Shown here: in pieces, positions 5,730 through 13,060 of the stretch
Numbering within the stretch: the first letter of the stretch is position 1
How the letters are laid out: the number at the start of each line of letters is the position of its first letter
Source: Pseudomonadota bacterium
GTDB lineage: Bacteria > Pseudomonadota > Alphaproteobacteria > Rhizobiales > Rhizobiaceae
DNA length: 15,767 nucleotides
Assembly (NCBI GenBank): GCA_023428515.1
Contig: JAEYXI010000539.1
Coordinates: forward strand, 1 to 15,767
Direction: 5' to 3'
Made by a program: the position numbers and the translations under genes
Notes under the pieces: generated by a model
The model's database searches: none
Told to the model about the DNA's origin: nothing
Seen by the model: only the letters and a program-made list of their open reading frames with translations

Positions 5730-7268
5730 CTACCGGTAGAGCTGCGCTTCGTCGCGCAGGAAATTGTCGAGCGTTCCTCGTCCGCCGCGACCGGTTATGT
5801 CCACCAGCTCGACATAGATGTCCTTGTCGGTCTTGATTGGCTCGGTGATGAAGAAGCTGCCGAAAGCGCGCACCGGCACGTTGTCGGCTCGCCCGGTGAA
5901 CTTGATGCCCGCAGCCTGGACCGCCGTGCAGTCGATGATCGCGCCATAGAGGATGCGGCGGTCGGGTAACGCAACGCCGGTGGAGCCGCAGATCGGCACC
6001 CCGGTCTCGGCGTTGGGCGCAGCGTCGCTCAGCAGGGAGTCACTGGTGTCGCCGTCGCCATTCGGATCGAGTTCATAACGATAGACTTCGTAGCGGGTGG
6101 GCTTTTCGCCGCCCCACGGCGCCGACGTATACGATCGCTTCGCGCCGCCAGGGCTATGATTGACCGTCCAGTAGGAATTCGCCGTGTCGTCGAAATCCCA
6201 ATCGCCGGCGCCCATGCGGCCACCCATCATCGTGCAATTGCCGGCGATGTGGCAGGAGTCCCGCAGCAAACCCATGCCTTGGGCGGCGTTTGTCTCGAAG
6301 GTGGCCGCGTTGGCGCCGCCGCTGTTGCAGTTGATGTCCTTGAGGCCCATGCGGGTGTTCTGGGCAGGCGGCTCAGTGCTTCTGTAAGTCTTTGTCAGCC
6401 CGAACCGTGCGTTCAGCCCGTCCTTGACCGGTCCGGACATCTGGCCGGGCTCGGTGGAGACGCCCTCGCGCGAATAGCATCCCTGCGGCCGGGTGCTGGC
6501 GAGCATCTCTTCTATTGCCTTGGCGCCGTTGCCGACCGGCGACTGAAGGAAAGCGAAGTTGCCCGGTGAATAGAAGCCGTTCATGCGAAGCAGGATTTGC
6601 CGGCGGCGCAGCGCACGCGAGTTCGCCGCCTCCTCCAATGTCACGCCGCCTGTATCGGCCGTGTTCTCATACGGATTGCAGATGAACACCGGCGTGTAGT
6701 CGCAGACGCCGCTGGTGAATCCGGCAACCGCCTGGGCGCCGAAGCTCATGCTGTTGTCGGCACTGGCGCCGGTGAGAAAGGAAGCCGGAAACAGCGTCGA
6801 AAAATCCGTTGGGGTTACGATAACCTGGACGAAACGGGTTTCCTTCTGGCCAACGATGGGATCCGCATTGGCATAGTCTGCCTCTGTGATCGCTTCGTTG
6901 TCGTCAGGGAGCGGACCCTTCAGGAAGCACCAGGAGATGCTGCCGGCCGAATTGCAGCGGGCGCCGCCGCCGGGTTGGCCGCCGGTCAGCGTGCTGAAGC
7001 CGTCATCCGAGAAGGTCGAGACATTGTTGATCAACGTGGCCATCGCCCGCTCGGCCCGCGCCCAGGAATCGTTCGACCCATCAAGCTCCGCCGCCGCCGC
7101 GATCGCAAATGCATCCGCCGCCTTCTGCAGGTCGTTGTGCAGATTGTTGGCGCGGCTCATGTCGATCGCCAGCAGCGCGAAGCCGACGATCACCGGCAGC
7201 ATGATGCTGACCAGGATGAGCGCTATGCCTCGCTCGTCTTTCCGGAACGCCCTTGCCAACCCCAGCAT
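5730..7268 (-). CDS. tadG: TadG-like pilus assembly protein
   Basis: The protein has 512 residues from ATG 7268. The N-terminus is the Tad/TadG type: KDERGIALILVSIMLPVIVG, then FALLAIDMSR, then a helix with NDLQKAADAFAIAAAAEL. Unlike the two TadE-like proteins, the sequence after Gly has no glutamate at position +5, so it is probably an uncleaved inner-membrane anchor. The large periplasmic part holds ten cysteines, an EF-hand-like loop (DPNGDGDTSDSLL, about residues 401-413), and the usual C-terminal TadG element (AFGSFFITEP, then DIYVELVDITGRGG). No von Willebrand A MIDAS motif (DxSxS) is visible, although some TadG proteins have one. I prefer ATG 7268 because GGGTGG lies five bases upstream; the in-frame GTG 7277 would add three residues. 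The stop is seven bases from the next start. Confidence 0.88.
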   Translation of the reverse strand: MLGLARAFRKDERGIALILVSIMLPVIVGFALLAIDMSRANNLHNDLQKAADAFAIAAAAELDGSNDSWARAERAMATLINNVSTFSDDGFSTLTGGQPGGGARCNSAGSISWCFLKGPLPDDNEAITEADYANADPIVGQKETRFVQVIVTPTDFSTLFPASFLTGASADNSMSFGAQAVAGFTSGVCDYTPVFICNPYENTADTGGVTLEEAANSRALRRRQILLRMNGFYSPGNFAFLQSPVGNGAKAIEEMLASTRPQGCYSREGVSTEPGQMSGPVKDGLNARFGLTKTYRSTEPPAQNTRMGLKDINCNSGGANAATFETNAAQGMGLLRDSCHIAGNCTMMGGRMGAGDWDFDDTANSYWTVNHSPGGAKRSYTSAPWGGEKPTRYEVYRYELDPNGDGDTSDSLLSDAAPNAETGVPICGSTGVALPDRRILYGAIIDCTAVQAAGIKFTGRADNVPVRAFGSFFITEPIKTDKDIYVELVDITGRGGRGTLDNFLRDEAQLYR

Positions 7269-7318
7269 ATCAACCACCCACTTCAGACCGGAGCCCCATC
7301 CGGCCGCCCGATTTCCCC

Positions 7319-7615
7319 TCAGTTCCCGCCGCCGTTCTCCATGCCTATGGTGAGGTTCACCGGCGGCGGAGCCGCGCCGGGCTGCATAGTCTTCCTGTAT
7401 TTGTTGGTGACGGCGTCGGACGCGCGCTGTCCGTCGGTCGTGATGTCGGTATTCCTGGATGCCGGATTGAACGGATCCTTGGTCTGCAGCATCGAATTGT
7501 ATTTCTGCGTGTCGCCGGCCGCCAGCGTGACCGTGTCGTAGCGGTTCAGATAGTCGGCGCAGCCCGCCAACATGCTTGCGGCGCAGAGAAGAAGGATCGC
7601 GCTATTTCTTGACAT
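7319..7615 (-). CDS. Small Tad-locus lipoprotein (position usually held by CpaD)
   Basis: The product has 98 residues. The signal sequence MSRNSAILLLCAASMLAGC ends in a clear lipobox (LAGC, Cys19), so the mature protein of about 80 residues should be lipid-anchored, most likely in the outer membrane. The mature part reads YLNRYDTVTLAAGDTQKYN, LQTKDPFNP, DGQRASDAVTNKYR. I recall the pattern of R.DTVTL.AGD, Q..DP.P and DG.R......YR from short lipoproteins in other alphaproteobacterial Tad loci. The start lies inside the end of cpaC (14-base overlap) and the gene is followed by tadG. By place it could stand in for CpaD/RcpB as a secretin partner, but CpaD is about twice as long and I see no real similarity. 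The partner role is inference. Confidence 0.78.
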   Translation of the reverse strand: MSRNSAILLLCAASMLAGCADYLNRYDTVTLAAGDTQKYNSMLQTKDPFNPASRNTDITTDGQRASDAVTNKYRKTMQPGAAPPPVNLTIGMENGGGN

Positions 7616-9056
7616 AGGTCATCTTGTCCTTCGAGCGCACGTCGAGCATGTGGCCATAGGGTCCGACCACGCCTTTGCCCTGCTCGTAGGCGCGCACCAT
7701 GTCCTTGGTGACCTCGAGCTCGCCGAGCAGGAAATATTCGGGATCGTTGGTCGGCCGCGTCTTGTCGTGCGGCGTCGCCAGCTGCTCACCGGGTGCGGCC
7801 GGCCGTACCAGCCGCGGGGTCACGATGATGACGAGGTCGGTCTCGTTCTTGATGTAGCTCGAAGAACGGAAGAGCGCGCCCAGTACCGGTATCTGGCCGA
7901 TCCAGGGAACCTGGCTCTGCAGCTTGCGATTGTTCGCCTGCAGCAGGCCGGCGATGGCAAAACTCTGGCCGTCGCGCAGCTCGACCGTGGTCGAGGCCTT
8001 GCGCGTTGTGAAGGCCGGGAGTTCCAGATTGTCCAGCCGGATGCTTTGCGTGGGATCGACCTCGCTCACCTCCGGATTGAGCCTAAGGTTGATCTTGCTG
8101 TCGTCGAGCACGACCGGCGTGAAATTGAGCTTCACGCCATACTCCTTGTACTCGACGGTGATCGTACCGGTCGCACCGTCGGCGCTGTCCTGGGCCACCG
8201 GGACCGGCACCTCGCCGCCGGCCAGGAAGCTGGCGGTCTCACCCGAGAGCGCAGTCAGGTTGGGTTCGGCGAGACGACGGGCGAGGCGCTTGTCCTCCAG
8301 CGCGCGGATGATCACGTCGACATCGACACCCTTGTCGAGCACGTTGGCGATGACGGTCGCGAAGGGCGCGTTGCCGGTGGCGAAGATTCCTCCGGCCTTG
8401 ATGATGCCGTCGACAACGCTGACGCCGTCGCCGATGACACCCCCGCCATTTCCGCTGTGATTGCGATACGCCCAGGACACGCCAACCTCGCGCCCGGCAT
8501 TCCGCGATACTTCCAGCACCCTGACCGCGAGGTTCACCTGCTGGCTGTCCTCGACGGTCACCGAGTTGATGACGGCGTCTGAACCATATTGCTGCGCGAC
8601 CTCGAGGATCGCCGCCAGCGTCGCGCCGTCCTTGACGCGCCCGCCGAGCCTGACCCTACCGTTGACCGAGCCGACGGTGACGCGCGATTTCGGCGCCACC
8701 TGCCTGATCGCCGTCGCCATGTCGTCGACGTCGACGCCGGACTCGATCTCCAGCACGCCAAGCGATCGCTTGTCCTCGGAGAAGAGGTTGACCGTCGTGG
8801 TGCCGGCGCCCCTAGCGATGACGTAGAGAACGCGGTCGGTCATCGGCTGCGCGTCAGCGATCTTGGCGTCGGCCACGACAATGTCGCCGAGATTGCGGTT
8901 GAGCTCGACGGTCACCGACTGCGACACCGGGATGAACAGCCGGTGCACTTTTGGCGTGGACACGTCGATCTTGCGGTCGGCAGCCGATGCGCCCGACACC
9001 CATGCAAGCACCGACAGGATGCAGGCAAGCACCACAGCGCCTTGTCTCAAGGCCAT
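7602..9056 (-). CDS. cpaC: CpaC/RcpA-type outer-membrane secretin
   Basis: The protein has 484 residues from ATG 9056. That start has AGGGG seven bases upstream and gives a compact signal peptide (residues 1-26, ending SGASA). The longer readings from TTG 9092 or ATG 9080 put extra residues before the signal and are less likely. Residues about 38-108 match the pilus secretin N-domain (RLFIPVSQSVTVELNRNLGD, VLYVIARGAGTTTVNLF). Residues about 110-170 resemble a BON domain (GRVRLGGRVKD). Residues about 175-417 form the secretin core, with RRLAEPNLTALSGETASFLA, VEYKEYGVKLNFTPVV, DGQSFAIAGLL, VPWIGQIPVLGALFRS and TDLVIIVTPRLVRP. A C-terminal tail of about 65 residues follows. The protein forms the outer-membrane pore for the Flp pilus. 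Its 3' end overlaps the lipoprotein gene by 14 bases. Confidence 0.95.
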   Translation of the reverse strand: MALRQGAVVLACILSVLAWVSGASAADRKIDVSTPKVHRLFIPVSQSVTVELNRNLGDIVVADAKIADAQPMTDRVLYVIARGAGTTTVNLFSEDKRSLGVLEIESGVDVDDMATAIRQVAPKSRVTVGSVNGRVRLGGRVKDGATLAAILEVAQQYGSDAVINSVTVEDSQQVNLAVRVLEVSRNAGREVGVSWAYRNHSGNGGGVIGDGVSVVDGIIKAGGIFATGNAPFATVIANVLDKGVDVDVIIRALEDKRLARRLAEPNLTALSGETASFLAGGEVPVPVAQDSADGATGTITVEYKEYGVKLNFTPVVLDDSKINLRLNPEVSEVDPTQSIRLDNLELPAFTTRKASTTVELRDGQSFAIAGLLQANNRKLQSQVPWIGQIPVLGALFRSSSYIKNETDLVIIVTPRLVRPAAPGEQLATPHDKTRPTNDPEYFLLGELEVTKDMVRAYEQGKGVVGPYGHMLDVRSKDKMTYVKK

Positions 9057-9111
9057 TTTGCAACCCCTGCCCGCATCCATGCCAGCCCCCAAGCTAGACG
9101 TGTATTCGCCG

Positions 9112-9990
9112 TTATCTCATCCGCGGGACGTCGTAGACTTCCCGCTCGACACCCCTGTAGACGCCGATGCTCGCGCGCGCCGGCGGTTCCGCCGCGACGA
9201 CCTCGACCACCGGCTCCGGCGCGACGGGCTCGACCCGCTCGACGACAGTCGCGCCCTGCGCTGCCGCGACCAGATCCGCCGTCGTCACGCGGCCTGTATC
9301 CTCGCCCTTGTCGGAAGCGACCTCGCGCAGCGCCAGCGACAGTTGGCCGATGCCGGCGGCGAGCGTCAGCTTCTGCGCGTCCTTGGTCGAGACTTCGAGC
9401 GTGACGGCCTTGGCGACTGTCGGATTTTCCTTGCTCTCGTCGGCCACCTGGTCGATGGCGAGCACCTTCACGCCCTGCAGCAGCACGTCGACGAAGGCCT
9501 CGTCGCCGCCCTGCACGTTGCGGACGTTGCGCGAAAGAAGAATGTCGACGCGGTCGCCCGGCAGCACGAAGCCGGCGACGCCGAGCACGTCGTTGACGCG
9601 AATGGATACGGCCTTCATGCCCTCGGTCAGCACGGCCGACAGCGTCGCGCGCTGGCCGGGTCCGGTGATCTTCGAGGTAAGCACGGGCTCGTTGACGCCG
9701 ATCGGCGTCAGCACCTGCCGCTGCCCGTCGCCTGCCAGCGCATCGGCGCGGGTCTTGAAGGCGCCGGCCAGCAGCGCGCCGGAAGGCCATGGAATTTCAC
9801 GGAGATTGTCCGTCGTCAGCGTGTCGCCGAACTTCAGCGCGTCCCGCGCAACGACGATGGTATCCTGCGGCGCCTCGGGCGTCGCAGCCACAGCGCTCCG
9901 CTGGTCAGCCAGCCACATATTGGCAAGCAGCATCGCCAGCACGCCGAACACGGCGGCTAGGACGATCATGATGATTGTATTGGCACGCAT
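9112..9990 (-). CDS. cpaB: CpaB/RcpC-type pilus assembly protein (SAF domain)
   Basis: The protein has 292 residues from ATG 9990. A G-rich GAGGGG element lies upstream; an in-frame GTG at 10014 precedes it but runs into that ribosome binding site. Residues 5-28 form a single N-terminal transmembrane helix (TIIMIVLAAVFGVLAMLLA). Residues about 43-107 match a SAF domain (DTIVVARDALKFGDTLT, IGVNEPVLTSKI). Residues about 112-225 match the RcpC/CpaB region (VSIRVNDVLGVAGFVLPGD, RVDILLS, VTLEVSTKDAQKLTLA, GQLSLALR). The end is a Pro/Val/Glu-rich stretch (VEPVAPEPVVEVVAAEPP). CpaB is a periplasmic or inner-membrane-anchored partner of the CpaC secretin. The gene lies between flp and cpaC, and an 81-base gap with a hairpin separates it from flp. 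Confidence 0.93.
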   Translation of the reverse strand: MRANTIIMIVLAAVFGVLAMLLANMWLADQRSAVAATPEAPQDTIVVARDALKFGDTLTTDNLREIPWPSGALLAGAFKTRADALAGDGQRQVLTPIGVNEPVLTSKITGPGQRATLSAVLTEGMKAVSIRVNDVLGVAGFVLPGDRVDILLSRNVRNVQGGDEAFVDVLLQGVKVLAIDQVADESKENPTVAKAVTLEVSTKDAQKLTLAAGIGQLSLALREVASDKGEDTGRVTTADLVAAAQGATVVERVEPVAPEPVVEVVAAEPPARASIGVYRGVEREVYDVPRMR

Positions 9991-10026
9991 CCCCAGCCCC
10001 TCGGGCGGCCACACTCTATGGGTTCT

Positions 10027-10054
10027 CCGGACCTGGGCAGAAACCCAGGCCCGG
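10027..10054 (-). terminator. Hairpin between flp and cpaB (mRNA 3' stabiliser or partial terminator)
   Basis: Arms at 10027-10037 and 10044-10054 form an 11-bp stem around a 6-base loop, starting 17 bases after the flp stop. Read on the minus strand, the RNA pairs fully with one G-U wobble. Read on the plus strand, the same position is an A-C mismatch, so the structure suits minus-strand transcripts. No U-run follows, so full rho-independent termination is unlikely. A role in raising flp mRNA over the downstream genes is inference. Confidence 0.5.
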
Positions 10055-10071
10055 AACTTTAGGTCACGCTA

Positions 10072-10269
10072 TCAGGTCGCCGGCGGTGCGCCCTGGCCCT
10101 GCAATTCGTCCCTCAGCTCGGTCCACTGACCTTCGACCCAGAGTCCAACAGTTACGATGATGGCTATCACAGACGCAGTGATGATGCCGATCAAGATCGA
10201 ATATTCCACCATCGCTGCTCCGTCTTCTTCGCGACGGAACCGATTTGCCATTTCGAGAACTTTACGCAT
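10072..10269 (-). CDS. flp: Flp/PilA family type IVc major pilin precursor
   Basis: The precursor is 65 residues. The leader is short and basic (MRKVLEMANRFRREEDG). It is followed by the Flp processing site G17|AAMVEY, with Glu22 and Tyr23 at mature positions 5 and 6, and then a hydrophobic helix (SILIGIITASVIAIIVTVGL). The mature pilin would be 48 residues, ending WVEGQWTELRDELQGQGAPPAT. I chose ATG 10269 because AAAGGGGA lies seven bases upstream; ATG 10275 is too close to that site, and the longer frame to 10347 is leader sequence of the mRNA. The gene is first in the minus-strand arm and has a candidate CtrA box about 90 bases upstream. A hairpin follows the stop. It would be cleaved by the CpaA-like peptidase of the other arm and polymerised by CpaF/TadB/TadC. 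Confidence 0.95.
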   Translation of the reverse strand: MRKVLEMANRFRREEDGAAMVEYSILIGIITASVIAIIVTVGLWVEGQWTELRDELQGQGAPPAT

Positions 10270-10361
10270 GTCCATTCCCCTTTCACCCACGTGAACACAG
10301 ACGAGCGACCTGCTCGCCGTGGGGAAAATCGTGTTCGATCTCTTCATGTCGAGTCAACGAA

Positions 10362-10376
10362 TTAACGCTTAATTAA
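10362..10376 (-). promoter_or_regulatory. Candidate CtrA binding box upstream of flp
   Basis: The sequence TTAACGCTTAATTAA fits TTAA-N7-TTAA exactly, the established recognition pattern of the alphaproteobacterial response regulator CtrA. It lies about 90 bases upstream of the flp start codon, a plausible place for an activator at the -35 region. In Caulobacter the pilin gene pilA is CtrA-activated. CtrA control here is inferred from the motif and the family precedent. Confidence 0.55.
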
Positions 10377-10628
10377 TCTTTGCATGCCGCAGGACAGGCC
10401 GCTTACGACGAGACACTAAATCTCCACAACTGTTTGTTATACATACGTTATTTTCGATCTTAACCAAAATGCCACAATCGGCGATTGTTTTAACATGATA
10501 AAATCAATCTTCTTTTTTATACATATATCTGGATATAAAAAATAACCTGAATTTCAAGTATAGCTTTTAATTGTAGAATTTTAGGCGAAGAAAAAACAGC
10601 ACACTACAGAATAAAATCCACGGCGGCG

Positions 10629-10644
10629 TTAACTGTAAGGTTAA
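10629..10644 (+). promoter_or_regulatory. CtrA-like element with 8-base spacer upstream of cpaF
   Basis: Two TTAA half-sites separated by eight bases (TTAACTGTAAGGTTAA) lie about 70-85 bases before the cpaF start. The spacing is one base longer than the CtrA consensus, so binding is doubtful. The element mirrors the flp-side box in distance from its gene. Confidence 0.25.
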
Positions 10645-10714
10645 TGAATTCTTGCGATTACGCCCAAAATGCGTGAGGCTGGAATCAGCGAGGTGCGTCT
10701 GGGGTGGGCGGCGC

Positions 10715-12088
10715 GTGTTTGGACGATTTACGAAGAGCCAGGTGGATGTGCGGGTCGAGCCGTCGGTCGAAGTCGTGCCGGTCGCGCCGCATCTCGAACT
10801 CAAGGAAGAGGTCGTCGAGGACACCTTCCTCCATCTCAAGGTCGATTTGCACCGGCACCTGATCGACCGGTTCAACCTCGCCGTACTGGAGACCGCTTCC
10901 CGCGAAGAGATCCTTCAGGAGATCCGTCCCATCGTGCGCGACTTCGTGCGGACGGCCAATGTTGCGATCAACGCCCGCGAGCTCGACCAGCTGACCACCG
11001 ACACAGCGGACGAGATGCTGGGGCTCGGCCCGATCGAGCCGCTGCTCAAGGATGATTCGATCGCAGACATACTGATCAACACGCACAGGCGCGTCTTCGT
11101 GGAGCGGCGTGGCATGCTGGAGGAAACCGGTATCCGGTTCCGCGACGAGGCGCATCTGCTCAGGGTCATCAACAGGATCGTCGCGGCGGTCGGCCGGCGC
11201 GTCGACGAGTCGGCGCCGATGGTCGATGCGCGCCTTGCCGACGGCTCGCGCGTCAACGTCGCGGTCCGGCCGGTATCGATCGACGGTCCCCTCGTCTCTA
11301 TCCGCAAATTCTCCCGCCGGCCTTATTCGCTGGAGCGTCTGGTCGAGTTCAACTCGATCCGCCCGGCGATGATCGATCTCATGCGCATCGCGGTGCAGTC
11401 GAAGAAGTCGATCCTAGTCTCGGGCGGCACCGGCAGCGGCAAGACAACGCTGCTCAACGCGCTTTCCAACTACATTTCATCGCGGGAACGGCTGCTCACC
11501 ATCGAGGACGCGGCGGAACTGCAATTGCAGCAGCCGCATGTCGGCCGCCTGGAAACGCGCCCGCCGAATGTCGAGGGTAAAGGCGAGGTCCGCCAGCGCG
11601 AGCTTGTGAAGAATGCGCTGCGCATGCGCCCCGACCGCATCATCGTCGGCGAGGTGCGCGGCGAGGAAGCCTTCGACATGCTGCAGGCGATGAACACCGG
11701 CCACGAAGGCTCGATGACGACGATCCACGCCAACACGCCGCGCGATGCGCTCTCGCGCCTGGAACAGATGGTCGGAATGGCCGGCACGGCGATGTCGCAG
11801 GAATCCATCCGCGCACAGATCGCATCGGCCATCGATATCATAGTGCAGACGCAGCGCCTCTCCGACGGCGGGCGGCGCGTCATCTCCATCTCCGAACTGA
11901 CCGGAATGGAAGGTAATGTGATCCAGTTGCAGGAAATCTATCATTTCATCCGCCGCGACGTGCAGCAGGACGGCACGGTGGTCGGCGAGTTCCGCGCGAC
12001 CGGCGTGCGCCCGCGTTTCGCCCAGGAAGCGGCGACGCTCGGACTGCATTTCGCCAAGGACGCCTTCAATCCTCAGGTCGCACTCTGA
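10715..12088 (+). CDS. cpaF: CpaF/TadA-type pilus assembly ATPase
   Basis: The protein has 457 residues from GTG 10715, read as MFGRF at the N-terminus, close to the MFGK start usual in rhizobial CpaF. GGGGTGGG lies six bases upstream. Earlier in-frame starts (TTG 10652) lack such support. The N-terminal domain (about 35-190) includes [20 protein letters not shown] and [18 protein letters not shown]. The secretion ATPase core has the Walker A motif [10 protein letters not shown] (236-245), an Asp box (TIEDAAEL, 262-269), and a Walker B region ([17 protein letters not shown], 307-323). It also has the His box (MTTIHANTP, 334-342). It powers Flp pilus extension, and probably also retraction as shown for Caulobacter CpaF, at the cytoplasmic face with TadB/TadC. 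Its TGA shares one base with the tadB ATG, so the two are translationally coupled. It leads the plus-strand arm. Confidence 0.96.
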   Translation: MFGRFTKSQVDVRVEPSVEVVPVAPHLELKEEVVEDTFLHLKVDLHRHLIDRFNLAVLETASREEILQEIRPIVRDFVRTANVAINARELDQLTTDTADEMLGLGPIEPLLKDDSIADILINTHRRVFVERRGMLEETGIRFRDEAHLLRVINRIVAAVGRRVDESAPMVDARLADGSRVNVAVRPVSIDGPLVSIRKFSRRPYSLERLVEFNSIRPAMIDLMRIAVQSKKSILVSGGTGSGKTTLLNALSNYISSRERLLTIEDAAELQLQQPHVGRLETRPPNVEGKGEVRQRELVKNALRMRPDRIIVGEVRGEEAFDMLQAMNTGHEGSMTTIHANTPRDALSRLEQMVGMAGTAMSQESIRAQIASAIDIIVQTQRLSDGGRRVISISELTGMEGNVIQLQEIYHFIRRDVQQDGTVVGEFRATGVRPRFAQEAATLGLHFAKDAFNPQVAL

Positions 12089-13059
12089 TGCTGACCGGTC
12101 AGACCCTCTTCTACCTGATCCTGGCCCTCGCGGCGGCATCGGCCATCCTTGCCATCGAGGCGGCATACCTTGCCTATTCGAGGCGGCGTGCCAAGGCCGG
12201 GACGATCAACCACCGCCTGAAGCTGCTGGCCGAGCAGGCGCCCGCGGAGAAGACGCTGCAGAACCTGCTGCAGGAACGCGGACTGACCGCCGACGGCGAT
12301 TTCGCGTTCGGGATCTTGTGGCTGAACCAGCTCTACACGCAGTCGGGGGTCACCGGCAGTCCGATGGCGTTCGGACTGGTCTTTGCCGCGGCTGGCGCCT
12401 TGATTGCCGTGGGTATGCGCGCCCTGCTCGCGTTCTCCCTGCCTCCGGTACTCGTGATCTTCATTGTCGTCGCCGTCGTCTTTCCGTTGCTCTGGCTTCG
12501 GCGTGCCCGCAACAAACGCATAGCGAAGTTCGAAGGCCAGCTTCCCGATGCGCTCGATATGATTGTTCGGTCCTTGCGGGCCGGTCATCCAGCACCTGTC
12601 GCTATGGCGCTCGTCGCGCGCGAAATGCCCGACCCGATCGGCACGGAGTTCGGCATCGTCTCCGATGAGATCACCTTCGGCCTTAGCGTGGAGCAGGCCG
12701 TGCGAAAGCTCTCCGAGCGCGTAGGCTTCGAGGGGCTGCATCTCCTGTCGGTATCATTGTCGATCCAGTCGAAGACGGGCGGTAATCTCACGGAGATTCT
12801 TGCCGGACTCTCCAAGGTGCTCCGCGAGCGGCGCAAGCTTCGCCTGAAGATCCGCTCGCTGTCGGCCGAAGGTCGGCTGTCGGCGATCATGATCTCGCTT
12901 TTCCCTATCGTGATGTTCGGCGTGCTCGCGTTGATTGCACCTAGCTACTACGGCGACGTCTGGCACAATCCCATTATCACGCCGATCTTCACCATCTTCG
13001 GCGCCTGGGCGTTGCTCGGCGACTACATCATGTACCGCATGGTCAATTTCGACTTCTAG
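12088..13059 (+). CDS. tadB: TadB, inner-membrane platform protein (T2SSF domain)
   Basis: The protein has 323 residues. Transmembrane segments are at about 5-30, 92-114, 117-138, 267-286 and 297-317. The cytoplasmic type II secretion F-like domain spans about 150-265: FEGQLPDALDMIVRSLRAGH, then EFGIVSDEITFGLSVEQAV, GFEGLHLLSVSLSIQSKTGG, and LRERRKLRLKIRSLSAEGR. TadB pairs with TadC to form the platform that CpaF works on to assemble the Flp pilus. The ATG overlaps the cpaF stop as TGATG, and the TAG is one base from the tadC start. Length and topology are those expected for the family. Confidence 0.94.
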   Translation: MLTGQTLFYLILALAAASAILAIEAAYLAYSRRRAKAGTINHRLKLLAEQAPAEKTLQNLLQERGLTADGDFAFGILWLNQLYTQSGVTGSPMAFGLVFAAAGALIAVGMRALLAFSLPPVLVIFIVVAVVFPLLWLRRARNKRIAKFEGQLPDALDMIVRSLRAGHPAPVAMALVAREMPDPIGTEFGIVSDEITFGLSVEQAVRKLSERVGFEGLHLLSVSLSIQSKTGGNLTEILAGLSKVLRERRKLRLKIRSLSAEGRLSAIMISLFPIVMFGVLALIAPSYYGDVWHNPIITPIFTIFGAWALLGDYIMYRMVNFDF

Positions 13060-13060
13060 G

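Larger units (their letters stand above)
10270..10714. promoter_or_regulatory. Divergent A+T-rich promoter region between flp and cpaF arms
   Basis: This 445-base stretch carries no credible gene and is visibly richer in A+T than its surroundings, especially 10380-10660. It must hold the promoters of both pilus arms. On the flp side there is a TTAA-N7-TTAA element (10362-10376) with a GANTC site (10351-10355) beside it. On the cpaF side there is TTAA-N8-TTAA (10629-10644) and a GANTC site (10682-10686). Single TTAA half-sites occur at 10460 and 10490. A short dyad, TATATC-TG-GATATA, lies at 10524-10537. No strong sigma-70 -35/-10 pair was obvious. Confidence 0.7.

Noticed and set aside
6597..7541. 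Plus-strand open frame of 314 codons opposite tadG and the small lipoprotein gene
   Set aside because: It is antisense to genes with clear family signatures, and its sequence is Arg-rich without any domain.
7572..8582. Plus-strand open frame of 336 codons opposite cpaC
   Set aside because: It mirrors the secretin codons, has shadow-like composition, no recognisable motif and no upstream context.
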